Assembly (NCBI RefSeq): GCF_947172395.1
Contig: NC_069099.1
Location: 9,119,740 to 9,183,739 of the forward strand
Length of the DNA stretch: 64,000 nt
Direction of reading: 5' to 3'
Origin: Bicyclus anynana
Taxonomy: Eukaryota; Arthropoda; Insecta; Lepidoptera; Nymphalidae
The notes under the pieces were generated by a model. It made no database searches. It saw nothing but the letters and a program-made list of their open reading frames with translations, and was not told the origin of the DNA. This document shows, piece after piece, positions 55,004 to 63,945 of the stretch; within the stretch, counting starts at the first letter, position 1, and every line of letters starts with the position of its first letter. The position numbers and the translations under genes are program-made.

Positions 55004-55262
55004 CGCCATTCCAGCACGTTGGGACCCCGACGTCCAATGGCTCTTTGAACTATGTGCCCCGCCCATTGCCAATTCAGCTTCGCGACTCGTGCTGGAATGG
55101 CGATCCGGTACTAGAAAGCGCAGTGTTGGTTGACCCCCACCAGTTGGACTGACGACATCAAGCGAGTCGATGGGAATCGGAATCGTGATGTTTGGAAGTC
55201 CCTACAAAAGGCCTATATCCTGCAGTGGACGTCCATCGGCTGATGTCATGATGATTATGATA
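55004..55262 (+). pseudogene. RTE copy with 5' inversion
   Basis: 55004-55089 is antisense RTE text (antisense reads CGAGTCGCGAAGCTGAATTG, GCACATAGTTCAAAGAGCCA, GTCCCAACGTGCTGGAATGG). 55090-55262 is sense RTE text beginning TGCTGGAATGGCG and running to GGCTGATGTCATGATGATTA. The segments are consecutive in the LINE and share 13 nt (TGCTGGAATGGCG) at the junction. This is the structure expected from twin priming during target-primed reverse transcription. Confidence 0.85.
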
Positions 55263-55309
55263 AATTTTCTCTAAAAAGGCTTTTCACTTTAATCTTCCAC
55301 GTTTATCAA

Positions 55310-55465
55310 AATAACCATTGCTAGACACAGACCTCTTGAATGGAATTCCAAACATAACAGTCTCAAACCGCCAGCAAACAGCGGCTCTTTGCAACTCGCT
55401 TGATGTCCTCGGGCCATCTAGGGGGGTCAACCAACTATGCGCTTTCCCGTGTAGCTAGACGCCCC
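55310..55465 (-). pseudogene. RTE LINE 3' end, diverged
   Basis: Antisense: GTCGTCTAGCTACACGGG-type text, TTGGTTGACCCCCCTAGATG, GCCCGAGGACATCAAGCGAG, AACATT-type tail in place of the usual ATG repeat. It lies about 50 bp from the inverted copy at 55004-55262. Confidence 0.65.
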
Positions 55466-55794
55466 CCTGTTGCAAAATATAGTATAAAAATTATAAAATT
55501 TATTGTCTTTGTTTGAAAGTTGGTTATTATGTTGGCATAAACATTACATGTATATATTTAATTCATTATAGGGTAAAATATACGTTAACACGCTGGGCCC
55601 TATAATTAGAGCGTAGTACGTACATGGGTAGAGTTGTAAGAGGTTGTAGCCCGCCATTTATTTTCCTATAACCTTGGCATTAAAATACTGATTTTATGTA
55701 CTCTATATATATTGGTATATTCATTGTGCTCAAGTATTTTTCCATAATAATACATTGAACTTAGTAGGTTTCATAATATTATTAAAAGTTAGCC
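55466..55794. other. No feature recognised
   Basis: AT-rich spacer. Confidence 0.4.
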
Positions 55795-56092
55795 TATGAC
55801 ACTCGCAAATAGCGGGGCTTTCTAGGGGTAATTTTTCAAAATCAGTTTAGTAGATGCAGAGATTATCCTAAAATACCACAAACTAAAACAAATATTTAGT
55901 ATAGATTAATATATAACAAATCAATCATCTGCCTGTTGTCTGTTTGTTTGTCTCGACCGTTTGTCCAGTGGTTAGCCAATGTGACTTCGGACCCAAGCCA
56001 TGTTCGGGTTATGTAAATTCTAAGCTTTTCTTCCTTATTAATTGATATTAATTGGATATGAACACGGCTAAAACTCACGGGGCATCGGCTAG
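55795..56092. mobile_element. Two Helitron ends, one inverted
   Basis: 55795-55905 is a Hel-2 5' half in antisense (right edge TTTAGTATAGA|T). 56055-56092 is a Hel-2 3' end in sense (AAACTCACGGGGCATCGGCTAG|T). The 150 bp between is unassigned. Confidence 0.55.
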
Positions 56093-56508
56093 TAAAATAA
56101 TAAAATATAACAAATCGGGAAATAGCTGTGGCGTGCACAAGGTTTTTTTACCAGGGTAGGCTCTAAACGTACAAATTGTACAAAATGGAAAATTTCTTCT
56201 CCAATACTGGTTCGTAATGAATCCTCAGGGCATGCATTGCGTTTATGGATCTATGAAGTGCACGCCACTTGGTATTAGAACCTATTATACTAGAACAGGT
56301 GCTCAAATATGCCACGAAGGTCGTCAAAATATATTATTTTTGCCATTCATGTTCAACATTTCATTAATTAAGACAAATTTCACACCCATTAACCTCATTC
56401 CGTGTAACGAAGACAAATTGGTCGTGAAATGGCGGAACCACGAACGTGATGGTAAGTGGTTGTCCCTTGTAGTGCCGTAAGTTACGTGATGAATAGGCTG
56501 CTGCCCGA
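56093..56508 (+). repeat. Unclassified dispersed segment with coding-like similarity
   Basis: GGATCTATGAAGTGCACGCC and the later NEDKLVVKWRNHERDG reading (56409-56456) recall retroelement debris. A similar reading DEDKLSVKRRNHKCGG occurs at 62936-62983. No family was assigned. Confidence 0.35.
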
Positions 56509-56570
56509 ACTATTCCAATTACCCTTACCAACTAGCCCTTTAGCTAACTGGTAAGGGTAATTGGAATAGT
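56509..56570. other. 27-bp stem hairpin
   Basis: ACTATTCCAATTACCCTTAC, CAACTAG (56509-56535) and CTAACTGGTAAGGGTAATTG, GAATAGT (56544-56570) pair with one mismatch around an 8-nt loop. Confidence 0.8.
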
Positions 56571-56644
56571 ATAATAACATGGGTAAAAAAGGTCTAACTC
56601 GTATGCTAGTACCACTGCGCTTTAATTAGAGGAATATTTATATT

Positions 56645-56941
56645 TATCATCATCATCATCATCATTATCAACCGATATTCGGCTCACTGCTGAGCCCGAG
56701 TCTCCTCTCACAATGAGAGGGGCTAGGCAGACTAAACACACGCAGAGAATTAAGAAAATTCTCTGGTATGCAAGTTTTCGATTACGATGTTTTTCCTTCA
56801 CCGTTTGAGACACGTGATATTTAATTTCTTAAAACGCACACAACTGAATAGTTGGAGGTGCATGCCCTGGACCGGATTCGAACCCCTACGGGATCAGAGA
56901 GAGGGGAAGCAGAGGTCATATCCACTGGGCTATTATGGCTC
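56645..56941 (-). repeat. SINE-A, near full length
   Basis: Head AGAGCCATAATAGCCCAGTG, B box GGTTCGAATCC, small deletion after the CCTCTCAT stem that removes the GTGGTGG box, and tail TTGATAATGATGATGATGAT. Confidence 0.88.
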
Positions 56942-56958
56942 TCAATATGGCTCTATAA

Positions 56959-57160
56959 GTATATGTATTATAAATGCGAAACTAGTATGTTTTATTCCTC
57001 TTTTACGCTGCAAGTTCTAAAGCGATGTGGCTGAAATTTAGAATGGAAATAGATTTTGCTTTGGATTAACACATACTTTTCATCTCGGAAAAATCCATGG
57101 TTACCGCGGGATTTGTGAAAAACTGAATTCCACGCGGACGAAGTCGCGGGCGTCCGCTAG
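56959..57160 (+). mobile_element. Hel-1 Helitron, near full length
   Basis: TATGTATTATAAATGCGAAA, TGGCTGAAATTTAGAATGGA, GGTTACCGCGGGATTTGTGA, end CCACGCGGACGAAGTCGCGG and GCGTCCGCTAG|T with the full 7-bp stem GCGGACG/CGTCCGC. Confidence 0.85.
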
Positions 57161-57326
57161 TAATTAATAATTAAACGAAAATTCAACACAAGCGGCACTA
57201 TCCGGAATACGCACTATAACTAATCTCTTTGTTTTCTATTCTTCTCTTTTGTTTATCTTTAGTTGATTCTGCACTCTAGTTATAAGTATAAATATCTAAC
57301 AATAGGCTATATCAGTAGAAATATCT

Positions 57327-57403
57327 AACAATAGGCTATATTTTATCTCCGTATTACCACGGAAACGGGAACTAAGTGGATGAAACTGCGAGGGCTCCGT
57401 TAG
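57327..57403 (+). mobile_element. Hel-2 3' end
   Basis: ATAGGCTATATTTTATCTCC, GTATTACCACGGAAACGGGA, end AAACTGCGAGGGCTCCGTTAG. AAATATCTAACAATAGGCTA is duplicated just upstream. Confidence 0.6.
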
Positions 57404-57474
57404 TACACACCGCTATTCCAATATTATGAATGGTAGAGGTCTTTAATCCAGTGCTCATTTGATGTACTAAGTGC

Positions 57475-58018
57475 CTTGTATATTACTGCTGCCAAGCAGC
57501 TATGTTTCGTTCTCTGGAGTGAGAGGTATGAAGTACTACTGTCTTGTATATTTTTGCTGCCAAGCAGCTATGTTTCGGTCTCTAGAGTGAGAGGTATAGA
57601 GTACTACTGTCTTGTATATTTCTGCTGCCAAGCAGCTATGTTTCGTTCTCTGGAGTGAGAGGTATGGAGTACTACTGTCTTGTATATTTTTGCTGCCAAG
57701 CAGCTATGTTTCGGTCTCTGGAGTGAGAGGTATGGAGTACTACTGTCTCGTATATTTCTGCTGCCAAGCAGCTATGTTTCGGTCTCTGGTGTGAGAGCTA
57801 TGGAGTACTACTGTCTTGTATATTTCTGCTGCCAAGCAGCTATGTTTCGGTCTCTGCAGTGAGAGGTATAGAGTACTACTGTCTTGTATATTTCTGCTGC
57901 CGTGCAGCTATGTTTCGGTCTCTGGAGTGAGAGGTATAGAGTACTACTGTCTTCTATATTTCTGCTGCCAAGCAGTTGTTTCGGTCTCTGGAGTGAGAGG
58001 TATGGATGCTGGTCTGTC
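57475..58018 (+). repeat. 68-bp tandem array, eight copies
   Basis: Units begin CTTGTATATTTCTGCTGCCA at 57475, 57543, 57611, 57679, 57747, 57815, 57883 and 57951 and differ by a few bases. Each contains the small fold GCTGCCAAGCAGC and TGTTTCGGTCTCTGGAGTGA. As 68 is not a multiple of three the reading frame rotates. The 60-71-codon ORFs are products of the repeat. Confidence 0.95.
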
Positions 58019-58085
58019 ACATGAGGTTTAACATTTTTGTCTCAGTTCGACGAACGTAATATTGTACGGCGTATTCCTACCACAT

Positions 58086-58205
58086 GATTATCAGCCTATT
58101 TTAACGGGCAACTATTAGGGCCAGGCCTCCCTTCTTACTGAAGAGAGAATATGGAGCTTAGACTCACCACACTGCTCCGCTGTGGGTTGGCAGGATTTAG
58201 GTTTA
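58086..58205 (-). repeat. SINE-E 3' end
   Basis: Antisense: CCAACCCACAGCGGAGCAGT, GTGGTGAGTCTAAGCTCCAT, AAGAAGGGAGGCCTGGCCCT, AAAATAGGCTGATAATCATG. Confidence 0.75.
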
Positions 58206-58781
58206 TGAGCTGAATCCTGTCTACCTACATAGATCGGATCCGAGACGTGGTCGCTAATTAGGGGCTAACTTGGTCGCTAACAAAGTAACTCAGTATACCA
58301 CAATCTGCAATGATTCGTTACTTTCGTCTACTTATTAAAAGTAAATACTTATGTTATGTATCTGTTATTCCAGCATCGTGAGCACAAAACAGATACTGAC
58401 AAGCTAGAAAGCAGATTTTGATACGTATAAGAATACACCTGTTAATAAATTGACTGTTAATATTTTGTTCGCGCATGTTAATTTGCTCGTGCGTTATGAA
58501 AAATGTTATATTTTCAATATGTTCGGCATAATGAATCATGTGTTTCGACATTGATTGATTCATCATTGTGGTCGGGATAAAGCTATTATTAAAATGGCGT
58601 AGTGTACGTACTTTTGTATTTTAAGTAAATAAGTGTATGCACTGCATAACATTGAAAGTATTTAATAGAACCTTTTACTATTTAAACAAAAGGCAATATA
58701 TTCATTATTTCAAATTATTTGTACAGTTACTAAAAGAGAGTATTTAGGAAAGTGTGGAGAAACTTTGAATTAAAACAAAAA
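58206..58781. other. No feature recognised
   Basis: Spacer. Confidence 0.4.
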
Positions 58782-59100
58782 GATCATGGGTGTGATTACC
58801 AGCTCACTGCTGAGCTCGAGTCTCTTCTCACAATGAGATGGGTTAGGCCAATAGTCCACCACGCTGGCCCAATGCGGCTTGGCAGACTTCACAGACGCAG
58901 AGAATTGAGAAAATTCTCTGGTATACAGGTTTCATCATCGTTTGAGACACGTGATATTTTTATTAATTTCTTAAAATGCACACAACTGAAAAGTTGAAGG
59001 TGCATGCCCCGGACCGGATTCGAACCCACACCCACCGGAATTGGAGGCAGAGGTCATATCCACTGGGCTATCACGGCTCTCCACTGGGCTAGAGCCGTGA
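58782..59100 (-). repeat. SINE-A with palindromic head end
   Basis: Full family order with two short deletions. At the head end the text TCCACTGGGCTATCACGGCTC is followed by a second TCCACTGGGCT and then AGAGCCGTGA, an inverted piece of the same head (59080-59100). The extra inverted copy looks like a template switch at the end of cDNA synthesis. Confidence 0.85.
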
Positions 59101-59807
59101 CTAATTAATACCATAATCAAAATGAGACGAATATCTTAGCATTCCATGGATTCACCGTGCGGGTGCCGAGTCCATCGCGTGGAAGAGAGAAAAACTCCGA
59201 GCAGAGTCCTGAACTTGTGACCACAGGATGTAGGGTTAAGGAATTCCTTGACGATCGATTAACACTCCCCGTTCTCTGCTGGTGTTGCTCTCTCTGCGTA
59301 CCCAAATTTGGTAAGATCCTATTAGAGCAGATTTGGATAATCGTTCTAATAATGGAACTAGCTGCACTTCTAGAGAGGCCAAGGTCTTTAAGCAAGTTAT
59401 AGAGAGATTTTGCCTCTCGCATCTACTTCTACGATGTACAGACTATCTACATAGTCATTTTTAGTTAGTACGTATTGCCAAAATATTAACGTAAATACAT
59501 CCTTTGCGATCAGACTCAACGTAAACTATGGACAAGAAATGTGCGTAAGTAACTCTTATCTAAATTGTTGGTCCTCAATACAGTTGGATAGAGTCGATAA
59601 ATATAGACGGATTACAAAAAGAGACGGCTGTCAGTCAGATTTTAATTGACAGCTCAACGGAAACGCCTGACGAAACGATGGCGTCCGATTGATTTTCAGT
59701 GTGAAAAGAATTTCCATTCCACTGCTTGAGTGCTTGTTGTTTGAATAATGGAACTTGCTATTTCTGGTATCTTCAGAGACTAGGTGTCAGTGAGTTCTAG
59801 AATGATA
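59101..59807. other. No gene recognised
   Basis: An antisense ORF of 101 codons (59117-59422; KSLYNLLKDLGLSRSAASSI...) spans a GC-richer block. It resembles no domain I know and may be unrecognised repeat. Confidence 0.3.
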
Positions 59808-59809
59808 AA

Positions 59810-59862
59810 GGTAACTGTCTCGTTCGTTTAGTGCTAACCATTGAACGAATGAGACAGTTACC
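59810..59862. other. 19-bp inverted repeat in a SINE-F head
   Basis: GGTAACTGTCTCGTTCGTT (59810-59828) pairs with AACGAATGAGACAGTTACC (59844-59862), with one mismatch. Confidence 0.8.
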
Positions 59863-60440
59863 TTGTGGCTGCTTATCACGAGGATCTGGTTTTTCATGAC
59901 GGAGGTTCTGGGTTCGATTGAGAATCTTTTAATTGGTCCAGGTATGGCTGGTGGGAGGTCGTGGCTTGTTACCACCCTACCGACAAAGACGTACCGCCAA
60001 GCGATTTAGCGTTCCGGTACGATGTCGTGTAGAAACCTAAAGGAGTGTTGATTTCATACTACTCCTAACAAGTTAGCCCACTTCCATCTTTGATTGCATC
60101 ATCACTTAGATACTATCAGGTGAAATTGTAGTTAAGGACTAACTTGTAGAGAATAAAAAAAACCATTGAACGAATGAGACAGTTACCTTGTGGCTGCAGA
60201 TCATGAGGATCTGGGTTCGAGTCTTGGTTTGGGTTATGAAGTAGATAACTAGAAGAAATTCAATAGAGATTCTTAGCATGTAGTTGAGATGTTGGGTGGT
60301 GTTACATCCCAATTCCTCTGAGAGTACATTAAGCCGTTAGTATCGGTTATTGTTGCAAATATTTGATGATAATCGTTAAAAACAACAACAAACCGCATTG
60401 GAGAAGCGTGGTGGGTCTAAGCACCATATAATATCCTGTA
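59836..60440 (+). repeat. SINE-F interrupted by a SINE-B, with 37-nt flanking repeats
   Basis: AACCATTGAACGAATGAGAC, AGTTACCTTGTGGCTGC is identical at 59836-59872 and 60161-60197, with weaker similarity continuing 17 nt further (GAGGATCTGG). Between them lies a SINE-B (59893-60162: GACGGAGGTTCTGGGTTCGA ... AGAATAAAAAAAA). Right of it SINE-F continues: GATCTGGGTTCGAGTC (B box), then ACCGCATTGGAGAAGCGTGG, TGGGTCTAAGCACCATA. A long target duplication or a SINE dimer would explain it. Confidence 0.75.
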
Positions 60441-60484
60441 TAATGTGGTAGAATCTTTACAAATACTCAACTGACGTATCAATA

Positions 60485-60532
60485 GTAAACTGAGCCTACT
60501 TGAAATAAATGAATTTTGACTTTTGAATAATT
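60485..60532 (+). mobile_element. LINE-beta 3' terminus, sense
   Basis: GTAAACTGAGCCTACTTGAA followed by ATAAATGAATTTTGACTTTT. Only the last 45 bp. Confidence 0.55.
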
Positions 60533-60916
60533 ATCTGAATATATTGGTGTATACTCTTATAATTATTTCTGAAGCATTTGCCGCAGAATTCATCGGTATA
60601 ATAATTGCTTCCTCAAACCAGACCCTTTTTCAAAGCGCTTGAATAATTTCCCCGAGTTTGAAAACCTCATATATAATTCATATTCCATATACTGGTTTTT
60701 CTATGTGTAACTAACGCACGAGTTGCTAAATCATCGAGACTCTATCATTATGTGGCATACGTGCTTTATGAATAGAAACGTAAAAGCTTTTGCTTAGTGA
60801 CGACACTCCCCTCGTCCTTGGCATATACACAGTGTATTAAAACGCGCGTCTGTGACAACAGTATGAACTTTCATGAAGTAAGATCTCTAATAGACGGGTT
60901 TATGTTTTTTTAACTA
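60533..60916. other. No feature recognised
   Basis: Spacer. Confidence 0.4.
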
Positions 60917-61302
60917 CTATATATAATAATATAAACGTGAAAGTTTATATGGATGTTTGTTTGGATGTTTGTTACTCTTTAACGCCGCTACTGATGAAGC
61001 GATTTGGCTAATATTTGGAATGGAAATGGATTTTACTCTGGATTAACATATAGGCTACTCTTTATCCCGAAAAAATCCATGGTTTCCCGAGATATGGGAA
61101 AACTGATAATTTTAATGATATGAATGTTTTTTACTCTTTCACGCCACGACTTCTTAACCGAATGCGCTGAAATGATTGGTATTGAGATATATTATAGCAT
61201 GGATTAACACATAGGCTACTTTTTATCTTGGAAAAATCCATGGTTCCTGAGGGATTTATAAAAAAATGAAATCCCACGCCGACGATGTCGCGGGCGGGCT
61301 AG
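60917..61302 (+). mobile_element. Hel-1 Helitron with internal duplication
   Basis: Two successive interior modules (about 60966-61115 and 61125-61275), each with ACTCTTTMACGCC, GGATTAACAYATAGGCTACT and AAAAATCCATGGTT, followed by one 3' end (CCCACGCCGACGATGTCGCG, GGCGGGCTAG|T). Dimeric interior, single end. Confidence 0.8.
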
Positions 61303-61470
61303 TTGAGAAATAATACAATAAGGAACTTATGCTTACTTGTCCTAATAACTATACAAATTATCCGCACTGGACAGCCAGGCTGATCCTTTGCCCAAAAATG
61401 AGCCAGCCTTTTCAGCCCTTCTATCACCAGTCGAGGCAACCAGCCGCTGTAAAATGGTTCGGACATTTTT
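61303..61470 (+). repeat. Repeat family X, copy joined to the Helitron end
   Basis: TTGAGAAATAATACAATAAG, GTCCTAATAACTATACAAAT, GATCCTTTGCCCAAAAATGA, GCCAGCCTTTTCAGCCC. The family text starts right after the Helitron CTAG. Reading antisense gives an 88-codon ORF (61299-61565) without a known domain. Confidence 0.6.
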
Positions 61471-62169
61471 TTTAATACTGCGACTCCAAAAGGGTTTACA
61501 TAAAGGTATAAATATGTAACTCTCAGAGAGCCATACTTGTGCCACCTGTCTCCCTGATATGACACGGTGCTAATGCTTCATGGCATGATACTACGTACTA
61601 AAACTACACTACTGTACTTATTTTTACTGTAACAGTAATCTTAATCTGTTTTAGCCAGTGGCGTAGCTAGCCTTGCTGGGGCTCTGAATCAAAGTTAGTT
61701 GGGGGGCCCAATAGACGTACGGCAAATCCCGAAAAGCTCTTAAGCATTTTTTTTTCTTCGGGAATCACCACATTAAGTGAGATTGTGGGACAATAGAAAT
61801 AATTTTTGCTTCCTTTCCACTTTCCACCTGCTTCCACAGGGTTCTCTTCCCTGTAGTCCGGGGGCCCCGTATTGTTGATACGGCTGATACGGCCCTGTTA
61901 TTATATAAGTAGGTGCCTACAACACATTGTGTACTCTACAAAAACCTGATTTACAAACTTTAACTGTAACTAACTTTAACATTCAACTGAACTGGATATT
62001 TAAACCAGGTTAACAATCAATACAACAGAAGTTTTCAGTTCGCCATTTTTAGACTTTACTAAAACCTGCTTGTAAATAAGGCCCACTTGAAATAGAAAAA
62101 TTGAAAAGCGAGTTGTTTTTTAACGCGCTTGCGTTGATAGTACCTATTTATATACACAAGAACACAATC
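61471..62169. other. Unassigned; one CAGTGGCGTAGCTAG motif
   Basis: CCAGTGGCGTAGCTAGCCTT at 61644 and a GGGGGCCC-rich stretch (61700-61870) resemble text at 6049 and 6740-6790, so an old element is likely but not delimited. Confidence 0.3.
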
Positions 62170-62508
62170 TTTTTTTTTTATTCTTTTTTTATTCTTTACA
62201 AGTTAGCCCTTGACTACAATCTCACCTTATGGTAAGTGATGATGCAGTCTAAGATGGAAGCGGGCTAACTTGTTAGGAGGAGGAAGAAAATCCACACCCC
62301 TTTCGGTTTCCACACGACATTGTACCAGAACGCTAAATCGCTTGGCGGTACGTCTATGCCGGTAGGGTGGTAACTAGCCACGGCCGAAGCCTCCCACCAG
62401 CCAGACCTGGACAAATTAAGAAAATCTCAATCTGCCCAGCCGGGGGTCGAACCCAGGACCTCCGTCTTGTAAATCCACCGCGCATACCACTGAGCCACGG
62501 AGGCCGTC
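62170..62508 (-). repeat. SINE-B, best full-length copy (family reference)
   Basis: Antisense: head TGACGGCCTCCGTGGCTCAG, TGGTATGCGCGGTGGATTTA, B box GGGTTCGACCCCCGGC; body with CTGGTGGGAGGCTTCGGCCG, TACCGCCAAGCGATTTAGCG, GTGTGGATTTTCTTCCTCCT, CATCACTTACCATAAGGTGA; tail TTGTAAAGAATAAAAAAAGA. Polymerase-III-type SINE without coding capacity; the A-rich tail separates it from SINE-A. Confidence 0.9.
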
Positions 62509-62654
62509 AAAAATTCATTCATCGTCAAAATCGTCATCATTTAATTGCATTTATAGGTATAAGTAACGATTATTATTAGGAAACAATAGAAATACGTTTT
62601 GTATAAGCTTTAGTACATTTAGCTCCTAAAAAAACATTTATGAATGTAGTAAAA

Positions 62655-62841
62655 CTACCAGACGCCGCGTGGTTCCACTTACTTAGTTGCTGTTCTCGTG
62701 TAAATACTGAGATAAACATAACCTGTGAAACTCGCAAATAACATGGCTTGTTATAGGCAAAAGAATTTTCATTGTTGGTTCAGTAGATCCAGCCCCCTAC
62801 AGCCTCACGAAATTAACCTCTTTTTATTATTAGTATATATA
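62655..62841 (-). mobile_element. Hel-2 Helitron, near full length
   Basis: CTACCAGACGCCGCGTGGTT (CTAG mutated to CTAC), CTTAGTTGCTGTTCTCGTGT, AAAAGAATTTTCATTGTTGG, then a 5' end TTATTATTAGTATATATA. Confidence 0.7.
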
Positions 62842-63099
62842 AATAAAATATTGACTGTAATTTAATACCATGTTCAGTGTTCACTACTGTATACAAGGAA
62901 CATTTGCATTTCATACGTGATATTATTGGGTATGATGAAGATAAATTGAGCGTGAAACGGCGAAACCATAAATGTGGTGGTTGAACTCTGACCCCGCGTG
63001 CGTAAAGTGTGAGTATGCATGGTGATAAATCGGTCTTAACCGAGCCATTTACATTACCTGAGTAAACCATTAACCACCTGAAGGCTGGGCTAAACTAAT
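62842..63099. other. Unclassified segment similar to 56.4 kb
   Basis: ATGAAGATAAATTGAGCGTG, AAACGGCGAAACCATAAATG parallels 56409-56456; see that entry. Confidence 0.35.
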
Positions 63100-63300
63100 A
63101 AAAATATTCTAAATTCAAAATTCATTTTATTTCAAGTAGGCTTAGTTTACAAGTACTTTTGAAAAGTCAAGTTTGGCTATTTGTAAGGATCTACCAGCGG
63201 TTCGGAAGGCATGTTCTGCTGAGAAGGGCCGGCAAGAAAGTTTTTTTAGTTCTTTTAGTTTTACTTCCTGTGTGGATGCCATTAATGCCTCTCATGCTCC
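63100..63300 (-). mobile_element. LINE-beta 3' end, longest copy
   Basis: Antisense: TTTCTTGCCGGCCCTTCTCA, GCAGAACATGCCTTCCGAAC, CGCTGGTAGATCCTTACAAA, AAAAGTACTTGTAAACTAAG, CCTACTTGAAATAAAATGAA, TTTTGAATTT. It contains an AATAAA signal and the GAATTTT-type end. Confidence 0.65.
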
Positions 63301-63945
63301 TAATGGCCTTTAAGCATCATTATCATTAAAAGACTCATCAATATTGTATAGTAACCTCGACAAAGTAAATCTTTTTTAATACATTGCTTAAACTTATATA
63401 TTGGCAATTCCATAAATAAACAGGATATACAGTATCAGAGTCAAAGCTCAGGTTTATTTTCAAGTAATTTTTGACTGAAGTGCGGTTTGCCTACCTGTTG
63501 TGTGGAAAATTATCGCCTACGCCATAGTAACAAATTGTAGGAAATTTAAGACGCCGTAGAATGCACTGTCCTGTGTTCACCAACCTGAGGCGAAGGTTAA
63601 TCCTCATCATCAGATCAGGTAGGCCATCTGAATGACATCTGTTTGATTGATTTGTTCCTGAAAAAAAAATGAGCATCGGTATGGTAAATGGTAAACGTTT
63701 TAATTAGAAATTATTAATAAATTTACAATAATTGTCCGTTTTTCATTTCATTTCGTTTTGAGTTTGAACCCTTGCTGTTTCATTGTAATAAGGTTTAGAA
63801 CAAAGCAAACAAAAATTTGTACCAATTTCCCTGCATTACACCCGCCGAGTCCCAAACTTTCTTTATGAAAAATATTTTAATAACAGATTTTTCTTGGAAA
63901 TCAGATAAACCTGATGGAAGTACCCACAAGTTTAATAATTTTATA
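63301..63945. other. No gene recognised
   Basis: CCTCATCATCAGATCAGGTA at 63602 resembles a known type of lepidopteran repeat text but cannot be delimited. Confidence 0.3.

Noticed and set aside
57476..58031. Series of similar 60-71-codon ORFs
   Set aside because: Products of the 68-bp tandem repeat read in rotating frames.
59117..59422. Antisense ORF of 101 codons
   Set aside because: No recognisable domain; the GC-richer block may be unclassified repeat, so it is described only as unassigned sequence.
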